This document shows, piece by piece, positions 28,025 through 41,104 of a stretch of 64,000 nt of DNA. The stretch covers positions 2,557,443 to 2,621,442 of the forward strand of contig CM022672.1 in NCBI GenBank assembly GCA_012295275.1. The letters run 5' to 3'. Under the pieces are notes generated by a model. The model saw only the letters and a program-made list of their open reading frames with translations. It was not told the DNA's origin and made no database searches. Made by a program: the position numbers and the translations under genes. How positions within the stretch are numbered: the stretch's first letter is position 1; every line of letters begins with the position of its first letter. This DNA is from Chrysomallon squamiferum (Eukaryota > Mollusca > Gastropoda > Neomphalida > Peltospiridae).

Positions 28025-28389
28025 GAAAAGATAGAAGATAAAAGTTATAACGCAGGCAATGTGGATGGGAAATGAAAGTAATTATTAAGACAGCTAAGTT
28101 AACTTAAACCAGAATGTGAGAGCGCCAAAGAAAACATGGATGTTGAATACAGGTAATTAACTGAATTTTAATGAGTGATGGATAACAGAGGTGAGTGAGA
28201 TGGAAAATTGGAGGCTAACTCTAAATCAGTTGTTATGAAACCGTCACATGTTAAACACAGCAGCGTGGGAACATATTTGTAATAAAATATGGATTAGATA
28301 TTTTTTTTTTTTTTTTTTTTTTGTGGTTGTGTTTGCTACGTGTTTATGTGTCTAGATGTCTACAAGGTAAAAACGTAAATGAATGCATT
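28025..28389. other. Spacer without a visible gene
   Basis: AT-rich, with poly(T) at 28300-28322. Confidence 0.5.
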
Positions 28390-28500
28390 TACACACACAC
28401 ACACATATATATTATATACATACAGACTCACAAAATACACACATATGTACATACATTCATACATACATACACACACACATACATACATCAGTATAAAAAT
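28390..28500. repeat. Imperfect (CA)/(CATA) array
   Basis: CA, CATA and TATA units. The His/Thr frame is an artefact. Confidence 0.85.
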
Positions 28501-28975
28501 AAACACATAAATGTTTTATTTAGAGTGTTTCAACTATAAATACATATGTAATAAATTAGTAATTCCATTATATACGTTTGTCTGTTTGTTTGTTATTTCA
28601 TTAAAATACCTAATTAAATTCAAAACGCCTCAGTCAAGATCCTAATCGCCTTTTTATTTATTTTATTAAAAAAAAAAAAAAAAAATCCTTTAAATGAACA
28701 TCGTTAATGTAAATACATTCTTTCATTCTTTCTTTTCGTCTGTTTAAAGTTCATGCATTCTTCCAGTAAATAATAGTATTCTAAAACACTACATTAAAGC
28801 CAATCTTCTTCTGTTGCCTTTCGATTTTAATTCTTGTTTTTCTTTTTTTTTCTTCCCTGATTTACAAGACACTCATAACAATTCCAGTCCACTTTTTTCC
28901 TGGAAGCCTCGTAACGTGCTTAAACGACAGATCTCTTGTCGTTTGTTTCACCGTTTGTTTCCAGTTTTAAGTGAT
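28501..28975. other. AT-rich spacer
   Basis: An A run at about 28670-28685 and T-rich blocks. No gene. Confidence 0.5.
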
Positions 28976-29100
28976 TAACCGTGTAGTTTGAACGCGACGT
29001 GTTTGGCAAAGGCTGTAACCAGTCTGCACCATTGGAAATCACTGAAGAAGACCTTTAGAGTGTCGGAAATATGTTGAAGCGAAACCGAGATTATCTTATT
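28976..29100. repeat. Possible retroelement-derived fragment with a CTGAAGAAG...GAAA hairpin
   Basis: CTGAAGAAGACC is followed by an imperfect stem (GAC/GTC, one mismatch, then T-G and T-A pairs), then GGAAATATGTTGAAGCGAAA. Short CTGAAGAAG-stem-GAAA modules look familiar from dispersed metazoan repeats, but I cannot name the family. The segment is less AT-rich than its flanks and ends against poly(T). Confidence 0.2.
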
Positions 29101-29105
29101 CTGCC

Positions 29106-29131
29106 TTTTTTTTTTTTTTTTTTTTTTTTTT
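29106..29131. repeat. Poly(T) tract
   Basis: About 25 T residues, followed by G/T-rich low complexity to 29170. Confidence 0.9.
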
Positions 29132-29229
29132 GGTTTGTTTTGTTGGGTTTTTTGTTTTTTCTTTTTTTATGTTGCAGATTTTTGATAGGTAATATAAAAG
29201 ATAAATGCTAATGTAGTAGTAAGTAATAA

Positions 29230-29232
29230 TAA

Positions 29233-29263
<31 letters not shown>

Positions 29264-29283
29264 AAGGAGAAGGAGGAGGAGGA
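29230..29283. repeat. (AAG)n/(AGG)n microsatellite
   Basis: AAT, then AAG, then AGG triplets in succession. Confidence 0.9.
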
Positions 29284-30404
29284 TATTGAAAAGAAATGGA
29301 GTGTATATTGGTTGCAATAATAATATTAATAATAGAAACAAAAGTATTAAGATTTTGTTATCTTTAAATATATATGCTTTTTTATTTTTGTTTTTCATTA
29401 TTATTTATTTATTCGTTATTCATCCATTTGTTCTTCATTTAAATTTTTTATTATCATTATCTGCACATTATGGTTAATTATGTACACCCTATTAAATTAT
29501 TTATCCATAAAGCTAATTATAGGATTAAAATCTGCGTTGAAGTTGTTAGTTTTATTTTTTATTACTATTTCTTTCTTTTTACGCTTTTTAAAAATTATTA
29601 TTTTTATTTATTTAATTTTTTACATTTTATTTGTTCATTTTTGTTGTTGTTGCTGCTTTTTGTTTATTACTTTTTCTTCTGTCGAGACTTTTTTTTCTTT
29701 TTCTCCGAAAGCTACGGAGAACGAATGTTATACTTGTCTGAATAGTACTTTCTGCGGTATCTTTTTTTTTTTTTTTTTTTTTTGAAACGCCTATGAACAA
29801 TTCTCTAACAATCAGGATGTAAATCAGGTTAAAAATCAGACAACACACTTTACCAGTATAAAAAGCGGCGACTATTTTCGTGTGAAGAAGTAGGTGCAAC
29901 ACACGCACGCACACACACACACACATACAAACACAAACACACATACACACCTGAAAACAATATTTGTATCATCATAAAGCATACCATCCTGTTATACGAT
30001 CCTGTTGTCCATCGATCCACACAGAATCGAAACCAAAAATAAAGCCATTATAAATATTTAAAACTTATTAACCTACTTCATCGAAACAATGGTAATGATT
30101 TAACTATTTATCTAGAACGCGAGAGAATGTCATAAACCTGTTTCGACTTACGATGAAGAAGGCAAAAAAAAAAAATCGTGTAGGAGAAACCACAAAATGG
30201 CTTCTTAACCATCACATAAACAGATAATGTTTTGGAAGAGATTATTGTGTTGGCTCGAATCTAATTTAGAAACTGCTTCAGCCAGCAAGATGCGTGATTA
30301 AACCGATTCACTCGTGGTTATCAAGTGGATCCAAACGAAGTTCAGCATTTTCAACACGAATGTTTTTTTCTTTTCTTCTGCACGCTTTTTTTTATAAGAT
30401 AGAG
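29284..30404. other. AT-rich stretch without a visible gene
   Basis: T-rich low complexity at 29380-29700, poly(T) at 29761-29783 and a (CA)n run at 29901-29950. The many Phe/Leu/Tyr frames are compositional. Confidence 0.55.
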
Positions 30405-30500
30405 CACGTGTTTACTTCCTGCTTCGCTCGTTTATCTTTCCGCACTCCGCGAAGGTCTGCTTCGTGCGCGCGCTCGGCGCGTGGGAAACCATCACCGTTT
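30405..30500. promoter_or_regulatory. CpG-dense patch, possible promoter or regulatory element
   Basis: About a dozen CpGs fall in the 62 bp from 30424 to 30485, against an AT-rich background. The patch also holds a CACGTG (about 30409), TGTTTAC (forkhead-like) and ACTTCCTG (ETS-like). A plus-strand frame over 30294-30563 begins on GTG and shows no known motif, so I favour regulatory DNA over coding. Confidence 0.3.
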
Positions 30501-31380
30501 GATCAGCAGATAACGAGAGATGATGGTCTGTACGATTTCCAAATAAATACAGCCCAGTGGTAGTTCCAGCTGTAATCTAAATAAATCTTTGTCCAGGATC
30601 GAGTTCTGCAAATGTTGCTGAACAACTGAGATTTCTCTGTTTAACGTGGTTTACACTGCCCCACGATTTGGGATAACGATTAAAAAACATTTCCTGTTGC
30701 ACAGATGAAGGAATTTTGTGGTGGATACAAAGATGAATCGATAAACCGATAGGCGCAGAGACAAATTAATAAATATATGAACAGATAAAATAACGAATGA
30801 AAGTCTAACAGTCATCCAAGTACAAACAAGTCAGCCAAGTCCAGTGCTGGGTAACTTTTTTTTTTTTTTTTTTTTTTTTTTTGAGAACAGAAAATCTGAT
30901 TTCTTATTCGTAGATTTTTGACGAATTGTAAGTTTCTTCTACAATCCCAAATATGAAATGAATAGCACTATGTTAAGTTTTCTGAACTTTGCTTTGTAGT
31001 CCGTTGTAGCCACTGTTGCTCAGCAGTTATATTAAATACCGTTTTATTTATTCTTTGAGTTAAAGTGAGTAACAAATGATCCATTTTCTTTATGCCTAGT
31101 TTGTAGTAAAAGTATATAAAGATTGTAAAGCAATGTATTATTTTCTCTTCCACAGTCTTTATCATCACTACGAGAATACATCATAAGTTTGGCATAATAT
31201 TGTGATGATCGCTATTATTGAAAAGCTTTTAGTAAATACCCATGCATTTATTAATTCTTTCTTTTTTCTTTTCTTTTTTTCCTTCTATTTTTATTTTTAT
31301 TTTTTTTTTTTTTTTTTTGCTTTTTCCCAAAGCTAGAGTCATTCTTCCAAAAGCTCGCTATAAAAACATTTCTCTTTCAG
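30501..31380. other. Spacer without a visible gene
   Basis: Poly(T) at 30857-30882 and 31299-31319. At 31367-31380 a pyrimidine run ends in TTTCAG, a good-looking but isolated acceptor. Confidence 0.5.
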
Positions 31381-31396
31381 TAACTGTTTAAAATGC

Positions 31397-31642
31397 AAGT
31401 GATGTGTTGTTGCTCACGGAGAACATGTGTTCTTCCCGGTCCGAACGTTTGGTCATGATGTTCCCTCGTGCTATGTAGGCAGCGCAAATAACGTGTTTGT
31501 TTTACTGTCCTGGCAAAACACCGGTGGTATGCATGGACACACTAAACTCGGACTTGCTGGCGCTTACGGTGTCCAGTCTGAGACGGGATGTGTGCTTGTT
31601 GTCACCCAATTACAAAAGACACAAAATAAAACAATATTATAA
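31397..31642 (+). CDS. Unrecognised open frame of about 80 codons (doubtful)
   Basis: Open from just after an in-frame TGA to TAA at 31640-31642, with no in-frame ATG until mid-frame (31537-31539). The residues are mixed and Gly/Val-rich, with no low complexity. AATAAA occurs just before the stop. The only acceptor upstream (TTTCAG at 31375-31380) leads into stops in all three phases, so the exon model fails as seen. The less AT-rich composition may simply mark conserved noncoding DNA. Confidence 0.15.
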
Positions 31643-31675
31643 AATCCTGTCGCTTGAAATGTCCAAGTGGTGATA

Positions 31676-31935
31676 GTAGTATTAGCTTAAGTGAGAAGCA
31701 GCAGAAGATCTTGTAGTAAGAGGTAGTGGTAGTTCTTGTAGCAGAAGATTGAAGTTGTAGTAGTGGCAGTAATAGTAGTAGTGAATGTAGCAGTACTGGT
31801 AACAGCAGACAGCAGTAACTAAAGTAGTAGTTTTCGTTGTAGTAGTAAGTAGCAAGTAGTAGTAGTAGTTTTTGTTGTAGTAGTAGACAGCAAGTAGAGT
31901 GGTAGTAGTAGTAGTAAGTAACAGTAAATCAGTGT
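31676..31935. repeat. Degenerate TAG triplet field
   Basis: AGTAG and GTAGTAG repeats with scattered substitutions. AGTAGTAGTTTTTGTTGTAG at 31857-31876 nearly repeats the DNA about 35 bp before it. Confidence 0.8.
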
Positions 31936-33303
31936 TATCTTTATTAGGTAGTATAACTGCTATTACCTTTGTCTTTAACAAGGACAGAACGAAGAACAAA
32001 CGATGCTGATAGTTCTTATTGTGGTTTCACTTGCAGTCGTAAAAGTATTACCAGTGTTGTGATGCTGATACTGCAGTTGTTGTAAAATTAACGTCATCAA
32101 TATTCGATGTTCTTCAAAGAGCAGAAAATTCGACTAATACAAAGGATTACTTTACCTAGAATTGTGTGGCTGTTATAAAAATATTAGCATAGCCCCTGGG
32201 AATATACTGACACAAGAAAACGTGTTTAGGGAAACTGTTAACAAAATTTGTTTATCGTGAATTCTCGAAACGCAATGTGATAATAGTACTGTTTACGAAC
32301 TGTTACTGCAGTCATAACCGAGTTAAGTTATAAAAATGTGAGAGAAAAAAAAAAGAAATACTGTTTCGTTAACAAATCTTCCTAGAACACATAACATTTA
32401 CTCACAGAGAGCAATAAATATCTGTCTCCAATTTCTTTTTACGCTCAGTATACAAATAAATCCGAAAACCTCTTTCCCTTTCCTTAGGCCAATCTCATTA
32501 GAGGTCCAAGAATGCGATATTGTACACCAGAAGGATATGCAGGTTTTCTGAGGATCTCCGGGAATATCGATTCGTGTTGATGTAAGGTACAACTGTCCTT
32601 TGTGCACAAGGACGTGTAATCAGCCACGTAAAATGGGTTAACTTACGACTTCGATAAATCGAAGATCTTCCAAAGTCTTGCAGCTAATCTTCTGAATGGG
32701 TAGATAAAAGTTAACGTATCTTGATAAATATTTTTTTTTCAATTAAGCTAATTGTTTACGAAGATTCCGTAGATGAAAACATGAAGTCGTAATAAGGAAA
32801 GGATTTGACGTTTACAGCAATGAGTTATTACTATGATAAGTCTTGGCCAGCGGAATCGATATCGTCCTCGTAGATTTTTGTTTTTCGCTTGAAAGATGGA
32901 CAAGAGCGAAGAGAATAAAATTTTTTTTTTTTTTTCTGGAAAGGGTGGCCGTTTCCATGATAATACTGATCTTCGAGGATTAAGTAATGCTTTAGTGTAG
33001 AAACTTGCCAAAAGCTGCAACCATCATAATGTTGGTGGAGACGTTTGTAAATCTAATAATATGGCGAAATCGGAAAATAAAATTATTATCAGTTTTGCTA
33101 GGCTGTGTATATTTATTTAATAGTTTGTCTTCAACAATCCTTTCCACACTTTCCACGTATAAACATTCGTGATGGTTACAAAGAAGATATATATATATAT
33201 CACTGCAGTTTTTTATTTCACTACCACCTCAGCAACAACTGCTACAATTACTGTCCTTTGTTTTTATTCATTTCTCTCTTTCTCTTCTTCTGTCTTTTGT
33301 GTA
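31936..33303. other. AT-rich stretch without a visible gene
   Basis: Short frames only. T-rich runs at 32730 and 32921-32935, and a short (TA) at 33187-33200. Confidence 0.55.
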
Positions 33304-33505
33304 TCAGTATGTGTATGTGTGTATGTATATATGTGCGTACGTAGGTATGTATATGTGTGTGTATGTGTGTATGTGTATGTAAGTATATATGTATGCATAT
33401 ATGTATGTATGTATATATGTATGTATGTATGTATGTATGAATGTATGTATGTATGCATTTATGTATGTGTTGTTATTCATGTATATATGTATGCATGTGT
33501 GTATC
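33304..33505. repeat. Imperfect (TATG)n array
   Basis: TATG, TGTA, TGTG and TATATG units for about 200 bp. Confidence 0.92.
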
Positions 33506-33560
33506 TTTCATTATTTCTAACTATCTCTGGATCGGCTTAACTCTTTCTCACACCCAAAAA

Positions 33561-35100
<1,540 letters not shown>

Positions 35101-35114
35101 GTTTTAATTCTTAA

Positions 35115-35240
35115 ATTTTATTTATTTTATTATTTATTTATTTATTTATTTATTTATTATTCTTATGAATATTATTATGATTATTATTATTACTATATTA
35201 TTATTATTATTATTACTATATTATTATTATTACTATATTA

Positions 35241-35274
<34 letters not shown>

Positions 35275-35400
35275 TGCTAATACTATTACTGCAATAACTA
35301 ATATTACTACTTCTTATTCTTCTTCTCCTCTTATTCCTTTTACGTTTTCTCTTCATTTGTTTTTTCCTTCATCATCATCATCATCCTTATCATCAACCAT
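35115..35400. repeat. (TTTA)n and (ATT)n compound array
   Basis: TTTA tetranucleotides at about 35118-35158, ATT blocks punctuated by ACTATATT at 35175-35275, then decayed ACT and ATC triplets (35385-35397). Confidence 0.88.
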
Positions 35401-35956
35401 TTCGTCTCTTCTGTTCAGACTCTTATGTCAGTGGTCGTTGTAAAGTAGGCTACGACATCCGACTGGGTTCAGTGGCTGAGATCTCATCACTGCGATGGGT
35501 TTTTCACCTTCTGGTCAGTATTACACTCACTGGGTATCAGAATCAGACTCGTTTCAAGATACGCGCTACCTGAAACCAAGCCTCCCTACTTTAGTATGAG
35601 ATTCTAGTTGACATTCCATGGCGTTCAACGATAACCGTGTTAAATAAACCTTCTCTAAAGATAGGATAACGTTACAGGGTTGGTTTTTTTTTATTTTTTT
35701 ATTATTCAAACAACTAGCCGATTTGCCTCGGATCCGTTACAAACCATTGTTTTGAGCATTGTAGAGACTGAAATGGTTGTATATTATATCTGTTACTGTC
35801 CGTGTGTGTTGCGCGAGTTGTTCATTTCAGGACGTTTATTCAGTTTCAATATTCTTAAGGGTGACTTAAAGAGATTTCAAGAAAAAGAAATGTAAACAAG
35901 TTAATTTTCAGTGACACCATAGATATCATCTGTTCGTCTGACTACGTTGCAGTTTA

Positions 35957-35957
<1 letters not shown>
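35401..35957. other. Less AT-rich spacer, no gene called
   Basis: At 35462-35510 TTCAGTGGCTGAG resembles a tRNA D arm, but no box B is found at a proper distance. A frame at 35680-35895 has no ATG at its beginning and shows no motif. Confidence 0.4.
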
Positions 35958-36000
<43 letters not shown>

Positions 36001-36125
36001 TATGTATGTATGCATGCATATATTTGTATGATACATGTATGTATGTATGTATGCATGCACGAATGTATATTTTTGTGCATATATATGTATATATGTATAT
36101 ATGTGTGTATGTATGCATGTATTTT
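35958..36125. repeat. (GT)20 followed by imperfect (TATG)n
   Basis: Pure GT at 35958-35998, then TATG, ATGC and TATATG units to about 36125. Confidence 0.93.
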
Positions 36126-37191
36126 TATGTTGTTATTATCTCCAGTACCACATAAAAAAATACACATAAATGCGAATAATATTACTACATAAATATATTT
36201 TGTATTCTGTTTCGAATCAGAATCATTGCATTATTAAAGACGAGAGACTAATATATAAAGTTAACATTTTAGCTATTATTTCGTTTGTTAATTAAAAACA
36301 GATAAAATTTCAAACGGGAACATATCCTTGCAATATTTATCGTAAATATCCATCCACATTTCCAGCAATGACCATGCAACGCGAGCCGATCATTTCAGTG
36401 ACTAGCAGATTAAATCCAGCGATAAACCACAATTACTTAATAAACCCAGTTATCATTCTTTGCAGTGATCAGTGGATTAATCTGAGAAAGTTCTGGCCAA
36501 TGCATGGCCATCAATCTTGGAAGAAAATAAACCCAAAATGTTACCACTGACTGATTCAAGAAAGACCTCAAGTGATGGATACATACACGTGTTAATCTTG
36601 CACAAAGAACACTGATTAATGAAAGCATACACAGATGATAGAGTACACACCAAAATTAATCACAAACATAATTAGATGAAGTTCACCGATTTATCATAGA
36701 TTACAAGTTACTGGAGGCTTTGAAATTCAATCAGTGAACTTCAGTAACGTCAGAAATAAGACAGTATACTAAGTGTTTTGTTTAACATGGGGATGCGACT
36801 TATCTCCAAGAATTACCCTAACCAAACAACTATCGAAATAACCAATTAACGTTACTAACGTCTGAAATAGTATAGCTTACTGTTTAATCCAGGAAATTAA
36901 TTAATTTCATTTGATACTCGATTGATATGTTAACCAAAAAGCATCAAGGAGATATCTGTAGTAAAGCAGTAACAAAAACATTTTTTTATTTTTTATAAGT
37001 GAACGTTCCTCAACAACACTTGGTTATTTTAATGATAACGGTTATAAGGTGTCAGATATATGTTTAAGTAATGGTGTTCATTACGTTTGCATATTCATGA
37101 ATCCACCACTGCACCATATCCATCTTCTTTGCAATAACAAATAAAAAAGGCGTTCCCACGTAGACTTGTTTAAGGATTCCCGTGGTTGGAA
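36126..37191. other. AT-rich stretch without a visible gene
   Basis: Nothing recognisable until the GC-richer island that starts near 37145. Confidence 0.5.
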
Positions 37192-37356
37192 ATGTCAGAG
37201 GTACAGAACGCGGCTTACTCTAACAAACCGTGTCCCACTCCGGAGGACAAACTGCGTGGACAAGACCTCGGTCAGGACTTTTGGAAATTGTGTCATCTGG
37301 ACGCAGAGTTAAATCTCGACATCAACCCGAGCTTTTTTCCTTCTTTTAACGCGTAA
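37192..37356 (+). CDS. Unrecognised 54-codon ORF in a GC-richer island; best coding candidate
   Basis: ATG at 37192 has a purine at -3 and an in-frame TAA seven codons upstream; the frame stops with TAA at 37354-37356. The predicted protein is hydrophilic and mixed, opening MSEVQNAAYSNKPCPTPEDK, with two cysteines, an acidic middle (roughly residues 18-45) and a short Phe-rich tail. It has no signal peptide or membrane segment. Codons favour C/G in third position, unlike the surrounding AT-rich DNA. It matches no family I know. It could be a small protein gene, a first exon that splices before the stop (GAG|GTACAG at 37198 is a weak donor), or chance in GC-richer DNA, where the +1 frame is also open. 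Confidence 0.33.
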   Translation: MSEVQNAAYSNKPCPTPEDKLRGQDLGQDFWKLCHLDAELNLDINPSFFPSFNA

Positions 37357-38095
37357 ACCGAGTTGACATTTTGCCAAACCGAAGATGAAGAGAATTTGGC
37401 CCGTTTCGTTATTGTAACGTAAAAAAGTCAAAGGTTACATGTGTTTTACGTGTACCTAATAAAACCTAATACAGCAAATGAATCAGGCAAATGGTTTGTA
37501 TGAAGAAAACAAGCAGTGTTCTGCAGCTGGTGGCGAGCGATGAGAAGAGAAAAGTTTGGGTAGAGCTAGATGTACTGATCAGACCACTGATTCACATTTT
37601 ATAAGCTTACGTACATACATGTATCCTTGCATAACTACTTGCATACCTCCTTGCATATATACATACATACATACTTAGATGCATACATACATACATACAC
37701 AAAGTATTAATTATGTATGACTGTATGTATTTACTGTGTATGTATGAATACATATATGCATTCACACATACACAATAAATACATAATTAATACATTTATA
37801 CACGTACATACACGTACATACTACATACACGTAGTTTTATATACACATCAGTTACGTATTTAAAACAGCATACAGATAGAATGATAAAGGCGTGTACAGA
37901 CGTTCTGAAAAACGCTCGTACTCGTACTGAAACAGATTCATTCGTTTTAGATGAGTGTACCTGCGCATGTTCTCATGACAATTATTGTTAAAGGGAATAC
38001 ACATTTATGAACATGAACGTCAAAGATAACACTCTACCCTTTTACAGTAGATAGCAATGGCTGTTTTGATGCGCCTTCCGATAAACGTGAGAAAC
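37357..38095. other. Spacer with a CATA repeat
   Basis: Less AT-rich to about 37440. Imperfect CATA and TGTA repeats at 37612-37830. Nothing coding. Confidence 0.5.
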
Positions 38096-38215
38096 AGTCA
38101 GTAGGTATTGGCAAGGAGTGTAGAAGGACCCACAGGAGGCACGGAGGAGAATTGATCCAGCGACCCACGCCCGCACTCTGCCGCTAAGCTACATGCGAGG
38201 AAGGGAATCAACTGA
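38096..38215 (-). repeat. tRNA-derived SINE head
   Basis: On the minus strand TAGCTTAGCGG (complement of 38181-38191) matches the Pol III box A consensus, and GGATCAATTCT (complement of 38148-38158) is a degenerate box B, 33 bp start to start. The stretch is clearly GC-richer than its flanks. Beyond box B the minus strand continues into unrelated sequence, as expected of the tRNA-unrelated part of a SINE. No tail or target duplication identified. tRNA-derived SINEs are known from octopuses, but I cannot assign this copy to a named family. Confidence 0.6.
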
Positions 38216-38937
38216 TCTAAAAAAACCCAGCTACAAATATTTTTTAAAACAAAGGGTCAGGAACGACTGTTATTAAATAAAAAAAGCGTTCGTTTTGTGT
38301 CGCATAAAATGTAATAATAAAAAAAAGACAACCTTTGATCTTGTTATTTGATTAATATTGGATGTCAACGCCATTGACCCAAAGCAGTCACTCTGCTTGC
38401 CGCCTTCAAACCTGCCAAACCTACACGTGTCACTTGACAAACAAACAGATTTAACACCTGCGTGACAACTGACATTACTAGGTAAACCCCGAAACTCAGC
38501 CAGCGGTCTAGTGCTATAAGATACTAACAGGTATATGGTTTTCCCTCTGTGCGTTCACCACTGACTCACATTTTAGCACGAATTTCATTTAGAATCACTG
38601 TGGTAGTATTTTAAATGTACCTTTTAAGTTTTGTCCGGTGACAAAGGTAAACTATTGCCCGTGAAAATATTTTACGATATATTACTTCTTTTTTTTTTCT
38701 TTTTTTTTTGGCAGGGAGGGGGGACTGGTGTACATGAAATATTATATTTACAAACCTCGCTGTGCATATATCTAATATTATTATTATTAGTGTGCATAAC
38801 ATAATTTATTGTCCGTGAAAATATGTTGTAACATGATGATAACCATTAACTTAAAGTTGTAATTTGTATGCATGCGGGTTTATATATATGTAAAGCAATA
38901 GCAAACTGTTCTCTCTCTCTCTTCTGTTTAATACTTT
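38216..38937. other. AT-rich stretch with a short local duplication
   Basis: TATTG(C/T)CCGTGAAAATAT occurs at 38653-38670 and again at 38808-38825, 155 bp apart. The DNA between includes a T-rich and G-rich run at 38684-38725. No gene. Confidence 0.5.
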
Positions 38938-39070
38938 TTTTGTACTACTATTACTACCGCCACCACCACCATAACTACATCTAATACTGCTACCACAACC
39001 ACTACTATTACTACTGTTGCTGCTATTATAATTAATACCACTACTATCTTACTACCACTACTGCTGTTAC
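38938..39070. repeat. Degenerate ACT/ACC triplet field
   Basis: ACTACTATTACTACC-type triplets, the complement strand version of the TAG fields elsewhere. Confidence 0.8.
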
Positions 39071-39514
39071 TCTCTACTCCATTATCGGATACACATAATT
39101 TTTTGTTGTTTTTTTCCATTTAAACACAAATCTTTTAACTAAAATAAGAAAAAAACTTTATTCAGCCATAACCTAGGACATACATGCACACACACAGCCT
39201 GCCTGAAGTGCTATTATCTTCAAACTAAAAGATAAACATTTGCATACCTACAGACTCTGACACATGCAGATAACTGATAAACCAGATTTCGAAAATACAA
39301 GTGGTGTTTCAACAATCTTAAAATACCAGGCTTTGTCGTGTCAACGTTAACTGTTATCATTTCAAAACTGTTTTCTACATACAAGCTTACCTTTACAAAA
39401 CGAAACTATAAACAAATTTAAGTTATAACATTAGACTGAAATTATGAAATAAGGATTATTATTTTTATTTTTTTATTATTTTATATAGATCTTGTATCAC
39501 TTTGTGATATATAA
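39071..39514. other. AT-rich spacer
   Basis: Nothing recognisable. Confidence 0.5.
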
Positions 39515-39780
39515 AACAGTAGTAGTAATAGTGTTAGTACTACCAATAATAGTTGTTGTTGTTTATATATAATAGTAATAGCAGAATTCTAGAAGAAACT
39601 TAATAACTGTACAAGCAGTAGAATACTAATAGATATAATAGTAATAACAGCATTAGTAGTAGCAGTAGAAGCAGAATAGTAATAGTAGTAGCAGCTCCAG
39701 TAGAGTAGTAATAGTTTCGTGTGGTAGTAGTGGTAGTAATAGCAACAGCAACTGCAACAGTTCTAGAAGAAAGGAACGGT
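39515..39780. repeat. Degenerate AGT/TAG triplet field
   Basis: AGTAGTAATAG-type triplets with GCAG interruptions for about 260 bp. Confidence 0.8.
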
Positions 39781-41067
39781 AGCAATATCAAAAAGTAACA
39801 TTTTTTTTTATGTATATCTTTTTTGTTTCCCTCAGGATACGTCTTCGAGATATCCATTTACCTGTCATGTAATTGTACATGAACAAAAACGCTGGACAAT
39901 CTACACGTCATCTTAATGAATACATTTATTCTGTATTCTCCTGGGACAAAAATCTGTTTTTCTTTACCCATACGTTTTCATAAAAAAAAAAAATCAAATT
40001 AACGAAGGTACGGCACGATATACACATTTTAATCAAACAATAACGACACGAAATAAAAACTCATACGACCGAGTAATCTGTAAGCGATCTAAATGAATGT
40101 ACTGGAATTTGCCTCCTCGAGGGGTAAAAAAACGTATTATTATCTTTTTCTTTTTTTATTTCTTAATACAAATGAATTACTACTTACTCGACTGGCACGA
40201 TTTTTTTATTACTACCAGCGTTCATGAATAAAAAGACTCTCCAAGTACATCAGTTAATACTCAGAATCTGCAATATCTTTTCTACTCTGATGACTTTAGA
40301 TTAGCAAGCTGATGTTAATATATTTACATTTCCACTTAAAACAACATCCTGTAGATGCAGATAAAAATGAATACAACTTTCTGTTTTCGAATTCACGGCG
40401 CATACGTTATCTGCATAAACTGTTTGTTTTTTCTTCAAATTCAGATATATATCGTAAAATAAAGGTGTTTTAGTCGATACAACTTTTTTAAACGTTTAGT
40501 AAACTTCAGCAAACTGATGATTTATATAGTTTTATTGTTTTTGTTTAGTTTTGGTGTTCTTTTTTAACAGTTCATCTTTTAGAGAAATATATAAAAATAT
40601 TTTCGATACAATGATTTTTGATAAAGATTTGCAAATTCGGAGACCAAGTAATCAACCCAAAGATGCAGAATAATAAAAAAAAGGGAAAAAGAAGGTTGTT
40701 GTCACCATTATCTTTTCGAATTAAACTAATGTAATAGAAGATAAATAATTAAAAAATGCGTGTTTTTTTTTTTTAACACTTTTATATCTCAAGTTAAACT
40801 GAACCTGGATCCGCACGATTTAACAAAATATTTTACAATTTCAAGTTATTATTTTACTGTCTTTGACGATCTATCATATTTATTTTTATTGAAAAAATTG
40901 TGATAACAGTTATAAATAACACTACTGTTAGAAAACATCTTAACACCGCCATTTTTACCACTTCAGAAAATAGAATCTTTACGAAGCAACAAACTATCAA
41001 ATCTCAAGGATAAAACTTTAACCACAGCGCCACCGTAGCTGATGCAAATAGCTTTTTACCTTCTTAT
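39781..41067. other. AT-rich stretch without a visible gene
   Basis: Many A and T runs. No frame or RNA gene seen. Confidence 0.55.
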
Positions 41068-41104
41068 TTTTTTTTTTTTTTTTTTTTTTTTTCTTCTTCT
41101 TTTT
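41068..41104. repeat. Poly(T) with TTC tail
   Basis: About 24 T residues followed by TTCTTCTTC. Confidence 0.88.

Noticed and set aside
35455-35560. tRNA-like TTCAGTGGCTGAGATC
   Set aside because: Box A-like only. No box B at a plausible spacing on either strand.
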